Source of the DNA: an uncultured Alistipes sp. | GTDB taxonomy: Bacteria; Bacteroidota; Bacteroidia; Bacteroidales; Rikenellaceae | Reading direction: 5' to 3' | Assembly: GCA_947367255.1 (NCBI GenBank) | Contig: CANBCZ010000004.1 | Span: forward strand, 52,945 to 116,944 | DNA: 64,000 nucleotides | Shown: positions 52,422 to 60,940 of the stretch, piece by piece | Numbering within the stretch: the stretch's first letter is position 1 | How the letters are laid out: each line of letters starts with the position of its first letter | Program-made: the position numbers and the translations under genes | The notes under the pieces: generated by a model | Seen by the model: the letters and a program-made list of their open reading frames with translations, nothing else | The model's database searches: none | What the model was told of the DNA's origin: nothing

Positions 52422-54413
52422 ATGAAAAAATTTAGACTTTTACTTGTGATGTCATCGCTTCTGGCGCTGGTGTGCTCGTTTACAGCCTGCAGCACAGATT
52501 TAGCTGACAACTATCCTACTATCAGCGTAGAGGTTACACCGGGTGAGACCACTGCAAGCTCTATCGCATTTACTATTAAGGCTCAGGGTGCTGACGATAT
52601 CTACTACTGGGTAGTTAAGACTGCTGCTGAGGGTGAGGAGGATAATCCGGAGCTTAATATTAAGAAGGGTACCTACCTCGACGCTTCAATGGACACTCCA
52701 TTTGAGCAGTTGGTAGAGAAGACAGATCTTGCAGAGAAGACTGAGTATAACGTTTATGTATATGCAAAGAACTTCTCTCACGATGCTTATGCAACACCTA
52801 TCAAGCTTACAACTGGTGAGGCTGTAGTTATCGCTACCCCTACTGTTAAGGTTGTTCTCGATCCTGCTTCTGCTACAGAGACCTCTTTTGACGCTTTCGT
52901 AACAACTGAGAATGCTCAGAAGGCATCTTGGCTTGTACTCCCTAAGTATACTGCAGGCGTAAATGCTGCGAAGGTATTTGCTGAGGGTACTGCTATCACT
53001 GAGAAGCTTAACGAGGGCGAGGTTGCTGTAACTGTTGAGGGTCTTGAGCCAGGTACTGACTACGACTTCTACGTAGCTGTTGATAACGAGGGTGTTCAGG
53101 TACTGAGCGAGGTTGCTTCTGTATCTACAGTTGAGCCTTCAACTCCTGTAATTACAGTTGCTTTCTCTGAGCTTGCAGACTCAAAGAGTCTTGTTGATAC
53201 TGCTGGTCTTCCAGGTATGTATGTAATGGTTGCAAACCCTGAGACCAACGATTTGGCTCTGCTGTTTATGTATGACCTGACAAACTATCCTGACTATGCA
53301 GGTTACCTCTCTTCTGGTGACTATCCTGCACTTACAGGTTCTCTTGATGCTGGTCAGCTTCCACAGGCTTCTTGTCTGCTCGCAGATCCAAGTTATACTA
53401 ACTTTACTATCGGTGGTGTAGAGTACTATCCTGTAGGTGACCTCGGAGCAACTAAGGAGGGTTTGGTATATGGTCTTAACATTACTACCGTTATGCCAGA
53501 TGAGGATAACAACCTTATTACATTCAACGTTCCTGTAGTAGACGCTGCTGGTAATGAGTATATCATCCAGGGTGAGTATATGGGTCCTCTCGGTTATGTT
53601 GCTCAGATTCAGAGCTATCCATTTGAGCTTACTCAGTGGGGCTTCAAGGAGTTTACTGCAACTACTGAGGGTAATGTAGTTACTCTGAAGAGCACAAGCC
53701 TCAATGGTGACTTTGTTATGAATCTCCACACTGAGGATGGTAACTGGCTTGATACTGGATTCGTTGCAGGTGAGGGCGGTACCCTTACAGGTGGCTTCAC
53801 ATCTTACGTTGAGGGCGCTCCTGAGACTTTCTCATTCATCAGCGGTCGTATCTCTTTCTCAAAGGGTGAGGGCGAGAATGACTATAAGCTTATTATCTCA
53901 ACACGTGCTGGTGAGTGGATGATGCAGGGTCAGAGCGGTGCTTACACAATCGTAGTTCCAGAGTCAGAATACTATGATGTAAAGATTAACCTCCCAGCAG
54001 CTGAGACTCTCTCAGTAGATGGTAAGCGTTGGCAGTTGCCTTCTGACATCGCTGAGATGCTTGCAAGCTCTCCAACTGCAGTTGTTGTTGCAGACCTCGG
54101 CGTTTCAACTCCTGGTCAGCTTTATGTTGCTGTGGATTATGAGTCAATCTACGGTGCGCAGGCTGCAGGTATGTGGGCTCCAATGGTTGCTGTAAACTAC
54201 TCTGTTGAGGCTACAGATGCAACTTCTGGTAAGATTTTGGTTCAGTCATCTAATATGTATGGCGAGGTTTCAACTGTAGAGGTTCCTTACTCTAACCTGA
54301 CAGCAGATAGCGTAACCATCGACTTTACCAACTTGCTCGGTATGCCGGGCAATGGTCCTTGCACACTCTATACAGGAGAGGTTAATCTTCAGCAGGGTGG
54401 TGGCGTAATGTAA
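52422..54413 (+). CDS. Surface lipoprotein with Fn3-like domains and shared C-terminal module
   Basis: 663 residues. Lipoprotein signal MKKFRLLLVMSSLLALVCSFTAC (Cys23, lipobox FTAC). Two fibronectin type III-like domains follow (about 33-130, 137-240; EKTEYNVYVYAKNFSHDAYATPIKLTTG, LEPGTDYDFYVAVDNEG). A beta-rich central part (250-520) is uncharacterised. The last about 130 residues (SVDGKRWQLPSDIAEMLASSPTAVVVADLGVSTPGQLYVAVDYESIYGAQAAGMWAP ... QQGGGVM) are almost identical to the end of the 41839 protein. Codon bias suggests high expression. Probably on the outer membrane. Confidence 0.8.
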   Translation: MKKFRLLLVMSSLLALVCSFTACSTDLADNYPTISVEVTPGETTASSIAFTIKAQGADDIYYWVVKTAAEGEEDNPELNIKKGTYLDASMDTPFEQLVEKTDLAEKTEYNVYVYAKNFSHDAYATPIKLTTGEAVVIATPTVKVVLDPASATETSFDAFVTTENAQKASWLVLPKYTAGVNAAKVFAEGTAITEKLNEGEVAVTVEGLEPGTDYDFYVAVDNEGVQVLSEVASVSTVEPSTPVITVAFSELADSKSLVDTAGLPGMYVMVANPETNDLALLFMYDLTNYPDYAGYLSSGDYPALTGSLDAGQLPQASCLLADPSYTNFTIGGVEYYPVGDLGATKEGLVYGLNITTVMPDEDNNLITFNVPVVDAAGNEYIIQGEYMGPLGYVAQIQSYPFELTQWGFKEFTATTEGNVVTLKSTSLNGDFVMNLHTEDGNWLDTGFVAGEGGTLTGGFTSYVEGAPETFSFISGRISFSKGEGENDYKLIISTRAGEWMMQGQSGAYTIVVPESEYYDVKINLPAAETLSVDGKRWQLPSDIAEMLASSPTAVVVADLGVSTPGQLYVAVDYESIYGAQAAGMWAPMVAVNYSVEATDATSGKILVQSSNMYGEVSTVEVPYSNLTADSVTIDFTNLLGMPGNGPCTLYTGEVNLQQGGGVM

Positions 54414-54428
54414 TAATTTGCCGTGGCA

Positions 54429-54556
54429 TTTGTCGTGAAAATACGGCATTAGCTGCACATCCCTAAAAGTAAACCCCCTTTGGGCTGTAGGTTTTACTAC
54501 TATCCCAAAGGGGTTTCTTTTGCGATGCACACCTACTACCGCATTTTGACGACAAA
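54429..54556 (+). repeat. Family 1 nested palindrome, copy E
   Basis: TTTGTCGT to ACGACAAA ends. Box GCACATCCCTAAA. The central stem is AACCCCCTTTGGG/CCCAAAGGGGTTT around CT-GTAG-GTTTTA-CTAC-TAT; the inner GTAG/CTAC shows a compensating change relative to GTAC/GTAC. It begins 15 bp after the lipoprotein stop. Confidence 0.88.
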
Positions 54557-54561
54557 TGAGA

Positions 54562-54686
54562 TTTTATCGTGATAGTGCCGCCAACCGACGACAAACCGAG
54601 AGCAAAGGCTGCTTGCAGACTATGCCGAGGTGCGAAGGAGGAAGAACCTCCTTTGGAGGGTCAATTACACCACTCTGACGATAAAA
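54562..54686 (+). repeat. Family 1 outer arms with family 4 insert, copy G
   Basis: Ends TTTTATCGT (54562-54570) and ACGATAAAA (54678-54686) frame a family 4 sequence (CGACAAACCGAGAGCA... CCGAGGTGCGAA, 54588-54638) and a small AGGAGG/CCTCCT stem, in place of the usual central hairpin. It is a composite element. Confidence 0.75.
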
Positions 54687-54742
54687 CGGCGTAAGAGGTG
54701 GCGGAGTGCAAATTTGTATATAAAAACATCCGCCGTAGGCGA

Positions 54743-54770
54743 GCCAATGGCTAAAAGCCAACAGCCAAAA
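54743..54770 (+). repeat. AGCCAA short repeat, third copy
   Basis: GAGCCAATGGCTAAAAGCCAACAGCCAAAAGC, like those at polA and mqnB but with no gene start next to it. Confidence 0.65.
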
Positions 54771-54795
54771 GCAACTCCCACCAAGCAGGTGGGAG

Positions 54796-54921
54796 TTTTG
54801 TTATTAGAGTGCGCCAGATACGGTATATCGTACAAAAAATCAGTCGCGGATAGTACTAAGACGTACAGCCGCGACTGATATTTAAGGGATGTGCCGTAGA
54901 TGGCACGCTATAATAGCAAAA
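54796..54921 (-). repeat. Family 1 nested palindrome, copy H (minus strand)
   Basis: 126 bp, starting directly at the base after the fba TAG on the minus strand. It reads TTTTGCTATTATAGCGTGCC...GGCACATCCCTTAAATATCAGTCGCGG-CT-GTAC-GTCTTA-GTAC-TAT-CCGCGACTGAT...ACGATATACCG. The central stem (CAGTCGCGG/CCGCGACTG) is new but the loop CTGTACGTCTTAGTACTAT is that of copy A. Confidence 0.88.
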
Positions 54922-55920
54922 CTAAGCTTTGCCGTTTGAGCCAAGCACATTCACAATCTTGTGAATATACTGCTTCTTCATATTCTCACGTGCAGGACCG
55001 AGGTACTTACGTGGGTCGAACTCTGCTGGGTTCTTAGCGAATACCTCGCGGATAGCAGCGGTCATAGCAAGACGAGAGTCTGAGTCGATGTTGATCTTGC
55101 AAACAGCGCTCTCAGCAGCCTTACGGAGCTGTGACTCTGGAATACCTACTGCAGCCTTGAGTGCACCACCATACTTGTTGATAGTCTCAACCTCCTCCTG
55201 TGGAACTGATGATGAGCCGTGGAGAACGATAGGGAAGCCTGGGAGCTCCTTCTCGATAGCTGCAAGAACATCAAATGCCAATGGTGGTGGTACGAGGCGA
55301 CCTGTCTCTGGGTCGAGGGTGCACTGCTCAGGGGTGAACTTGTATGCACCGTGTGAAGTACCGATAGAGATAGCGAGTGAGTCGCAACCTGTCTTAGTTA
55401 CGAAGTCTACAACCTCCTCTGGCTTAGTGTAGTGGCTCTCCTCTGCGCAAACCTCATCCTCAACACCTGCAAGTACGCCGAGCTCGCCCTCTACAGTTAC
55501 ATCGAACTGGTGTGCGTACTCAACTACCTTCTTAGTAAGTGCTACGTTCTCATCGTATGGGAGGTGTGAACCGTCGATCATTACTGATGAGAAGCCCATG
55601 TCGATACAGCTCTTGCAAGTCTCGAAGCTATCGCCGTGGTCGAGGTGAAGAACGATCTGTGGGTTCTCCCAACCAAGCTCCTTTGCGTACTCTACTGCGC
55701 CCTCTGCCATGTAGCGAAGAAGGGTCTGGTTTGCGTAGTTACGAGCACCCTTAGATACCTGGAGGATAACTGGTGACTTTGTCTCAGCGGCTGCCATGAT
55801 GATTGCCTGCAGCTGCTCCATGTTGTTGAAGTTGAATGCAGGTACTGCGTAACCGCCATCGATTGCCTTTGCAAACATCTCGCGAGTGTTTACAAGGCCG
55901 AGATTCTTGTACGAAATCAT
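54922..55920 (-). CDS. fba: Fructose-bisphosphate aldolase, class II
   Basis: 332 residues: AFNFNNMEQLQAIIMAA, the zinc/active site VLHLDHGDSFETCKSCIDMGFSSVMIDGSHLPYDENV, GELGVLAGVEDEV, SIGTSHGAYKF and VLHGSSSVPQEEVETIN. It is the class IIB zinc-dependent aldolase that splits fructose 1,6-bisphosphate. Codons show strong-expression bias like purC. TAATTTTG (55972-55979, minus) is a likely -7 element. Its stop codon touches family 1 copy H. Confidence 0.95.
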   Translation of the reverse strand: MISYKNLGLVNTREMFAKAIDGGYAVPAFNFNNMEQLQAIIMAAAETKSPVILQVSKGARNYANQTLLRYMAEGAVEYAKELGWENPQIVLHLDHGDSFETCKSCIDMGFSSVMIDGSHLPYDENVALTKKVVEYAHQFDVTVEGELGVLAGVEDEVCAEESHYTKPEEVVDFVTKTGCDSLAISIGTSHGAYKFTPEQCTLDPETGRLVPPPLAFDVLAAIEKELPGFPIVLHGSSSVPQEEVETINKYGGALKAAVGIPESQLRKAAESAVCKINIDSDSRLAMTAAIREVFAKNPAEFDPRKYLGPARENMKKQYIHKIVNVLGSNGKA

Positions 55921-55971
55921 AGTTGTTGAATTAATTTATGGTTAATGATATGTTTGTTCACATTTACGCGC

Positions 55972-55979
55972 CAAAATTA
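55972..55979 (-). promoter_or_regulatory. Probable -7 element of fba
   Basis: TAATTTTG on the minus strand, about 52 bp before the ATG; the -33 box is not clear. Confidence 0.4.
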
Positions 55980-56003
55980 CAAAATATTTCTCAATTTTCG
56001 ACA

Positions 56004-57302
56004 CTAAAATACTAAATTCCACACAAATACTATACTTAATAGTATCGGAGCCACCCATTTAAGGGTAAAGGCAAGCAGTGGGAAGAGGCGTGCACGAAGT
56101 GTGCCGTGGTTGGAGATCTCCTCGTTGAATGTCTTTCGATCGAGCACCCAACCGGCAAAAATTGAGGTCAGCAGTCCGCCAACAGGCATCAGAACATCTG
56201 CCGTAATAACATCGAAGGCGTCGAAGAACCAGCTCCACTTAAGGCATACAACCGACAGCACTATAGTTGCCAGAGAGGTGATGCGGGCGGCATTGCGACG
56301 GGCAACATTGTGGTTCTCCTGCAGGTACTGCGTGAGCACCTCGTGGAAAGAGATTGTCGAGGTGAGTGCTGCGAGAACGACGAGCAGGAAGAATATTGAC
56401 GACCAGAGTGCCGCAGCGGGCATCTCGGCGAAGATAAACGGTATAGTTTCAAAGAGCAGGGTTGGTCCCGCTGTAGGCTCAAGACCCTCGACGCTAAATA
56501 CTGCCGGAAAGATAACCATACCCGAGAGCATAGCTACAAAGAAGGTCATAAGGCTCACAGAGAAGGAGGTCTTTGTGAGGTTTGTACCCTCCTTGAAGTA
56601 GGAGGAGTAGGCGATCATACAACCCAGACCAATCGAGAGCGAGAAGAATGCCTGACCGATAGCGCTGACGATAGTCTTCACTGAAAATGCCTTGCTGAAG
56701 TCCGGATAGAAGAGGAAACGGTAGCCCTCTGCGGCACCCGACATTGTTGCAGAGTGTGCCACAAGCACAACGAGCATCACAAGCAGTATAGGCATAACAA
56801 TCTTCGAGATGCGCTCCAGACCCTCCTGCACGCCCATAACGACGATAGCGTGTGTCAATACTACGAAGAGGATTGTATAGAGCGGCTCGCGCCATGAGCC
56901 TGTGAAGTCTGCAAAGTGCTGATGGAAGTCGCTCACAGAGTAGAGAACACCATCGGCAGAGCTGATGAAGTACTCGAGGGACCAGCCGGCAACGATGTAG
57001 TAGAAGCCTGAGATAAGCAGCGAGACAATGACGCTGTTATATCCCAGCCACTTCCAACGCGGAGAGAGCTGATTGTATGCCTTGACGGGGCTTTTGCGGG
57101 TGTGAGTACCGATAGCAAACTCGGCAAGCATAACGGGAATACCCACAACAAGTACACTCAACAGATAGACAACAAGAAAGGCTCCACCGCCATTCTCGCC
57201 TGTCATATACGGAAATCGCCAGATACTACCAAGACCGATAGCACTGCCGGCGGCAACAAGTATCGCTCCAATCTTGCTGCCAAAAGAGGCTCTTTTTGCC
57301 AT
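56004..57302 (-). CDS. Neurotransmitter:sodium symporter (NSS/LeuT) family transporter
   Basis: 432 residues with about 11-12 transmembrane segments. The family's TM1 signature is SKIGAILVAAGSAIGLGSIWRFPYMTGENGGGAFLVVYLLSVLVVGIPVMLAEFAIG, followed by SLSIGLGCMIAYSSYFKE (TM6-type) and VVLAALTSTISFHEVLTQYL (TM8). NSS proteins import amino acids with Na+. Bacterial members with 11 segments are usual (MhsT, Tyt1-like). Substrate unknown. It lies 22 bp downstream of folB on the same strand. Confidence 0.92.
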   Translation of the reverse strand: MAKRASFGSKIGAILVAAGSAIGLGSIWRFPYMTGENGGGAFLVVYLLSVLVVGIPVMLAEFAIGTHTRKSPVKAYNQLSPRWKWLGYNSVIVSLLISGFYYIVAGWSLEYFISSADGVLYSVSDFHQHFADFTGSWREPLYTILFVVLTHAIVVMGVQEGLERISKIVMPILLVMLVVLVAHSATMSGAAEGYRFLFYPDFSKAFSVKTIVSAIGQAFFSLSIGLGCMIAYSSYFKEGTNLTKTSFSVSLMTFFVAMLSGMVIFPAVFSVEGLEPTAGPTLLFETIPFIFAEMPAAALWSSIFFLLVVLAALTSTISFHEVLTQYLQENHNVARRNAARITSLATIVLSVVCLKWSWFFDAFDVITADVLMPVGGLLTSIFAGWVLDRKTFNEEISNHGTLRARLFPLLAFTLKWVAPILLSIVFVWNLVF

Positions 57303-57324
57303 TAACTAACCTAAGTTTTAATTG

Positions 57325-57699
57325 TTACTCTCGCGCAGAGGTGAGGGTAACGCTAACCTTTCTGACCTTGCCTCCAAGTGGTGGGGCAAGCTTTGTGACG
57401 GTGCACTTGACGGCTACAATCTGTTCAAAACGCTCAAGAAGTGCATCGATAATATTCTGAGCCACGCGCTCGATAGTGTGCTGTGTAATGCGCATCTGCT
57501 CGCGCACAACCTCATAGACGGTAAGGTAGTTTACGGCAAGGGTGACATCATCCTTTGTCGCAACCTCGCCCAGAGGTGTTGTAATCTCAAGGGCTACATC
57601 AAAGTGACTGCCCGAGAGTTGTTCCAAATCATAACAACCATGGAAGGCGTGGAACTCCAAGCCCTCCAGGTTGATTGTATATAGCTGATTGTTACTCAT
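57325..57699 (-). CDS. folB: Dihydroneopterin aldolase
   Basis: 124 residues: [36 protein letters not shown] with the active Glu in [38 protein letters not shown] and the catalytic Lys in [20 protein letters not shown]. It produces 6-hydroxymethyl-dihydropterin in folate synthesis. The start overlaps the tyrS stop by 8 bp, so the genes are coupled. Confidence 0.9.
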   Translation of the reverse strand: MSNNQLYTINLEGLEFHAFHGCYDLEQLSGSHFDVALEITTPLGEVATKDDVTLAVNYLTVYEVVREQMRITQHTIERVAQNIIDALLERFEQIVAVKCTVTKLAPPLGGKVRKVSVTLTSARE

Positions 57700-58993
57700 T
57701 TACGATAACAAGGTAGTAGTTCTTCTTACCCTTCTGCACAAGCAGGTACTTACCGGCAATAAGGTCGGCAGAGGTAACTGTTGCAGCGATATCTGTCACC
57801 TTCTCCTTGTTGAGTGATACGCCACCACCCTGAATCATCTTGCGGCACTCGCCCTTAGATGGGAAGATGTTGGTCTTCTCGGCACACAGGTCGATAAATG
57901 AACAGCCCAAATCTGCAGCAGATACGGAAAACTGCGGTACGCCGTCGAATACCTGAAGCAGTGTCTGCTCGTCAAGGCGGCGCAGAGCCTCAGATGTAGC
58001 ATTGCCGAAGAGGATGCCCGATGCCTCGACAGCCTTCTCATACTCGGCTGCAGAGTGAATCATTGTGGTAACCTCCTGTGCAAGGCGCTTCTGAAGTACG
58101 CGCAGGTGCGGAGCCTGCTCGTGCTCGGCGATAAGGCTCTCGACGGTCTCACGGTCGAGAAGTGTGAAGATCTTGATGTAACGCTTTGCGTCGTCATCAG
58201 ATACATTGAGCCAGAACTGGTAGAACTTGTAAGGCGAGGTGTACTTTGCATCGAGCCATACATTACCGCTCTCGGTCTTACCAAACTTTGTACCGTCAGC
58301 CTTTGTAATCAGCGGGCAGGTAATGGCAAACGCCTCAGCCTCAGAGCCGAGCTTGCGACGGATAAGCTCTGTACCGGTAGTGATGTTACCCCACTGGTCG
58401 GCACCACCGAGCTGTACCTTACAGTTCATAGTCTGGTAGAGGTGCAAAAAGTCGTAACCCTGCAGCAGCTGGTAGGTAAACTCTGTGAACGACATACCGT
58501 CGCCCTCGCCGTTGAAGCGCTTCTTTACAGAGTCCTTAGCCATCATATAGTTTACAGTGATGCACTTACCGATCTCACGAGCAAAGTCGAGGAACGAGAA
58601 CTCCTTCATCCAGTCGTAGTTGTTTACAAGCACAGCAGCATTCTCGGCATCCGAATCGAAGTCGATAAGGCGTGCCAGCTGAGCCTTGATAGCCTCCTGA
58701 TTGTGACGCAGAGCCGCCTCGTCGAGCAGGTTACGCTCCTGAGACTTGCCACTTGGGTCGCCAATCATACCTGTTGCACCACCTACGAGCGCTACAGGAC
58801 GGTGACCGCACATCTGAAGGTGCTTGAGAATCATTACACCTACAAGGTGACCAATATGAAGTGAATCCGCAGTAGGGTCGATACCCAAGTATGCGGTTGT
58901 CATCTCCTTCTCCAACTGCTCCTCGGCACCCGGCATAATGGTATGAATCATACCGCGCCACTGGAGCTCCTCTACAAAATTCTTTCTACTCAT
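57692..58993 (-). CDS. tyrS: Tyrosyl-tRNA synthetase
   Basis: 433 residues, class I. HIGH motif in [22 protein letters not shown]-type loop in [17 protein letters not shown] (KFGKT, the bacterial TyrRS form); anticodon-binding helices and a C-terminal S4 RNA-binding domain ([25 protein letters not shown]). The gene order dnaX-tyrS-folB-NSS on the minus strand has only short gaps, so it could be one transcript. Confidence 0.96.
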   Translation of the reverse strand: MSRKNFVEELQWRGMIHTIMPGAEEQLEKEMTTAYLGIDPTADSLHIGHLVGVMILKHLQMCGHRPVALVGGATGMIGDPSGKSQERNLLDEAALRHNQEAIKAQLARLIDFDSDAENAAVLVNNYDWMKEFSFLDFAREIGKCITVNYMMAKDSVKKRFNGEGDGMSFTEFTYQLLQGYDFLHLYQTMNCKVQLGGADQWGNITTGTELIRRKLGSEAEAFAITCPLITKADGTKFGKTESGNVWLDAKYTSPYKFYQFWLNVSDDDAKRYIKIFTLLDRETVESLIAEHEQAPHLRVLQKRLAQEVTTMIHSAAEYEKAVEASGILFGNATSEALRRLDEQTLLQVFDGVPQFSVSAADLGCSFIDLCAEKTNIFPSKGECRKMIQGGGVSLNKEKVTDIAATVTSADLIAGKYLLVQKGKKNYYLVIVNE

Positions 58994-59016
58994 TTTTTTG
59001 TACTATTTCGTAATTT

Positions 59017-60783
59017 TTAATCTAATTCCAAATCTAATGCCTTGACAAAGCTGTCAAAGAGTGGTGAACACCCTGCAACGTGTGCCAAACGGTCCTCTAA
59101 CTTTACGGGACGAAGCTTTATCTTCACCTCGTTGAGGACAACATCGAGCTTTACGATACCATCGATACCTGCCACATCGGCAAAGTGTTCGGTAATCTCG
59201 CTGCGAGTGTTTGTCAAATCATCACGCAAAATCGAGGTAGGGACCTCGACCGAGATGGTGTTGCCGCAGATTTTGACCTTCTCAAAGGCGGGCGAAAATC
59301 GCGGATGCTTTGCAATGAGCGACGCTACAGCCTTGTCAAACGACGCCTTGAGCTTCTCCTCGCTCTGCGGGTCGGTATATATATCTGCACTCTGCTCGCT
59401 CTGTACGGGTGCCGACATAGACTTTATAAGGTTGTTAATCGAACCCGATGCAAGTGCGCTGTCGATACTGCTGCGTTTGCCCATACCGGCAGCCATTCGT
59501 GGTGCAGCTGCTCGTGGTTGAGGCTGCTGCGGTGCTGCTGTCGGCTGCACCGCCGGCTGCACAGTAGGCTGTGGAACCGGTTGTGGTGTCGGAGCGACTG
59601 CGGGTGTACTCGGCTGAGCTACAGCTACTTGCGGCGTATCAAGTGCGGGCAGCGGATACTCCTCGTCTATGGGGAGGGTCAGGTCAGAATTTTTTTTTTG
59701 AGCCATTGCTGCAATCTTCATCAGCGTAAGCTCCACAAGCAGGCGTTGGTTAGATGCTGTGCGCAGCTTGCCATCTGCCTCCGAGAGCAGTGAGATAGCC
59801 CCGAAGAGGAAGGCTGTGTTGCAGCGAGCAGCCTGCTGACGATAGCGCTCGAGCAGTGCACCTGTAAACTCGATAAGAGTTACGGCAGGACCTGCGGCAA
59901 CGAGCAAATCGCGCATATGTTGGTTAAGACCATTCATAAAAATCTGACCGGAGAAGCCCTTTGTAAGTACCTGATCGAAGGCGAGCAGAGCATTTACATA
60001 GTCCCCCTCGAGCAGCAGGTCGGTAAAGCGGAAGTAGGTGTCGTAGTCGAGCACATTCAGGGTCTGGGCTACAGCCTTATACTCCAAATTTGTGCCACAG
60101 AACGACACAGCCTTGTCGAACATAGACAGTGCATCGCGCATACCGCCGTCTGCCTTCTGTGCAATGAGGTTGAGCGACTCGTCGTCTGCTGTAACACCCT
60201 CATTGTTTGCAATATAGCGAAGATACTCTACTGCATCCTCCACGCGGATACGGTTGAAGTCGTAGATCTGACAGCGGGAGAGGATGGTAGGAATAATCTT
60301 GTGTTTCTCGGTGGTGGCAAGGATAAAGATAGCGTGCTGCGGTGGCTCCTCAAGGGTCTTGAGGAAGGCGTTAAATGCCGCCTGCGAGAGCATATGAACC
60401 TCATCGATGATAAAGACTGAGTAGTGACCCACCTGAGGGATGACTCTCACCTGCTCGATAAGATTGCGGATATCCTCGACAGAGTTGTTTGATGCGGCAT
60501 CGAGCTCGTGGATGCTCATCGAACGACCCTCGTTGAACGAACGGCACGACTCGCACTCGTTGCAAGCCTCGGCACCTACGGGGTTGAGGCAGTTGATTGC
60601 CTTGGCGAAGATGCGGGCGCAGGTGGTCTTACCTACACCTCGAGGACCGCAGAAGAGGTATGCATGAGCCAGCTGGTTGCGCTCAATGGCATTCTTAAGC
60701 GTAGAGGTAATATGCTTCTGACCAACGACCGAGTTGAAGGTCGCAGGACGATATTTTCTTGCCGATACTACAAATTGTTCCAT
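59017..60783 (-). CDS. dnaX: DNA polymerase III subunit gamma/tau, with slippery A10 tract
   Basis: 588 residues (tau). The AAA+ module has P-loop FCGPRGVGKTTCARIFAK, zinc cysteines in CLNPVGAEACNECESC, Walker B IIDEVHMLSQAAFNAFLKTLEEPP, and sensor-1 FILATTEKHKIIPTILSRCQ. Domain III ends near residue 360. A Pro/Gln linker (VAPTPQPVPQPTVQPAVQPTAAPQQPQPRAAA) and a tau-type C-terminus follow. At codons 362-365 the mRNA reads C AAA AAA AAA A before TTCTGA. A -1 slip gives QKKKF-stop (366 aa) and a +1 slip stops after QKKILT. Both produce a short gamma-like protein that keeps the clamp-loader domains. Confidence 0.95.
   Translation of the reverse strand: MEQFVVSARKYRPATFNSVVGQKHITSTLKNAIERNQLAHAYLFCGPRGVGKTTCARIFAKAINCLNPVGAEACNECESCRSFNEGRSMSIHELDAASNNSVEDIRNLIEQVRVIPQVGHYSVFIIDEVHMLSQAAFNAFLKTLEEPPQHAIFILATTEKHKIIPTILSRCQIYDFNRIRVEDAVEYLRYIANNEGVTADDESLNLIAQKADGGMRDALSMFDKAVSFCGTNLEYKAVAQTLNVLDYDTYFRFTDLLLEGDYVNALLAFDQVLTKGFSGQIFMNGLNQHMRDLLVAAGPAVTLIEFTGALLERYRQQAARCNTAFLFGAISLLSEADGKLRTASNQRLLVELTLMKIAAMAQKKNSDLTLPIDEEYPLPALDTPQVAVAQPSTPAVAPTPQPVPQPTVQPAVQPTAAPQQPQPRAAAPRMAAGMGKRSSIDSALASGSINNLIKSMSAPVQSEQSADIYTDPQSEEKLKASFDKAVASLIAKHPRFSPAFEKVKICGNTISVEVPTSILRDDLTNTRSEITEHFADVAGIDGIVKLDVVLNEVKIKLRPVKLEDRLAHVAGCSPLFDSFVKALDLELD
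59690..59700 (-). promoter_or_regulatory. dnaX: Slippery A10 tract in dnaX (recoding or transcriptional slippage site)
   Basis: Ten As in a row following CAA-start C in the coding strand, with stop codons one to four codons downstream in both alternative frames (TTC TGA; ATT CTG ACC TGA). Position just after clamp-loader domain III matches known gamma-forming sites in E. coli and Thermus. Confidence 0.65.
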
Positions 60784-60791
60784 AATCGCGA

Positions 60792-60799
60792 CAAAGTTA
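60792..60799 (-). promoter_or_regulatory. Probable -7 element of dnaX
   Basis: TAACTTTG on the minus strand, 9 bp before the ATG; mRNA would have a very short leader. Confidence 0.4.
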
Positions 60800-60831
60800 C
60801 AAAATAATGTGTAAAGTTGAAAAAATATTGG

Positions 60832-60911
60832 CTAAAACTATCAGTTTTAGTTGTCGTCGGCAGTCAAATTGGCACTCTTTTCTGCCAAAATGGTTTTGGC
60901 AAAGAAGTTGC
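60832..60911 (+). promoter_or_regulatory. clpB upstream region with inverted repeats and sigma-54-like sequence
   Basis: CTAAAACT-ATC-AGTTTTAG (60832-60850); TTGGCA (60869-60874); perfect dyad TGCCAAAA-TGG-TTTTGGCA (60883-60901). TGGCAAAGAAGTTGC (60897-60911) fits the sigma-54 form TGGCAC-N5-TTGC with one mismatch and GG-N10-GC spacing. No CIRCE element is present. Confidence 0.45.
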
Positions 60912-60940
60912 CCTACTATAAGGCGAAAACCAAAACAATT

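Noticed and set aside
60869-60887. TGGCACTCTTTTCTGC as a first sigma-54 site
   Set aside because: GG to GC distance is 11 rather than 10; the second site downstream fits better.
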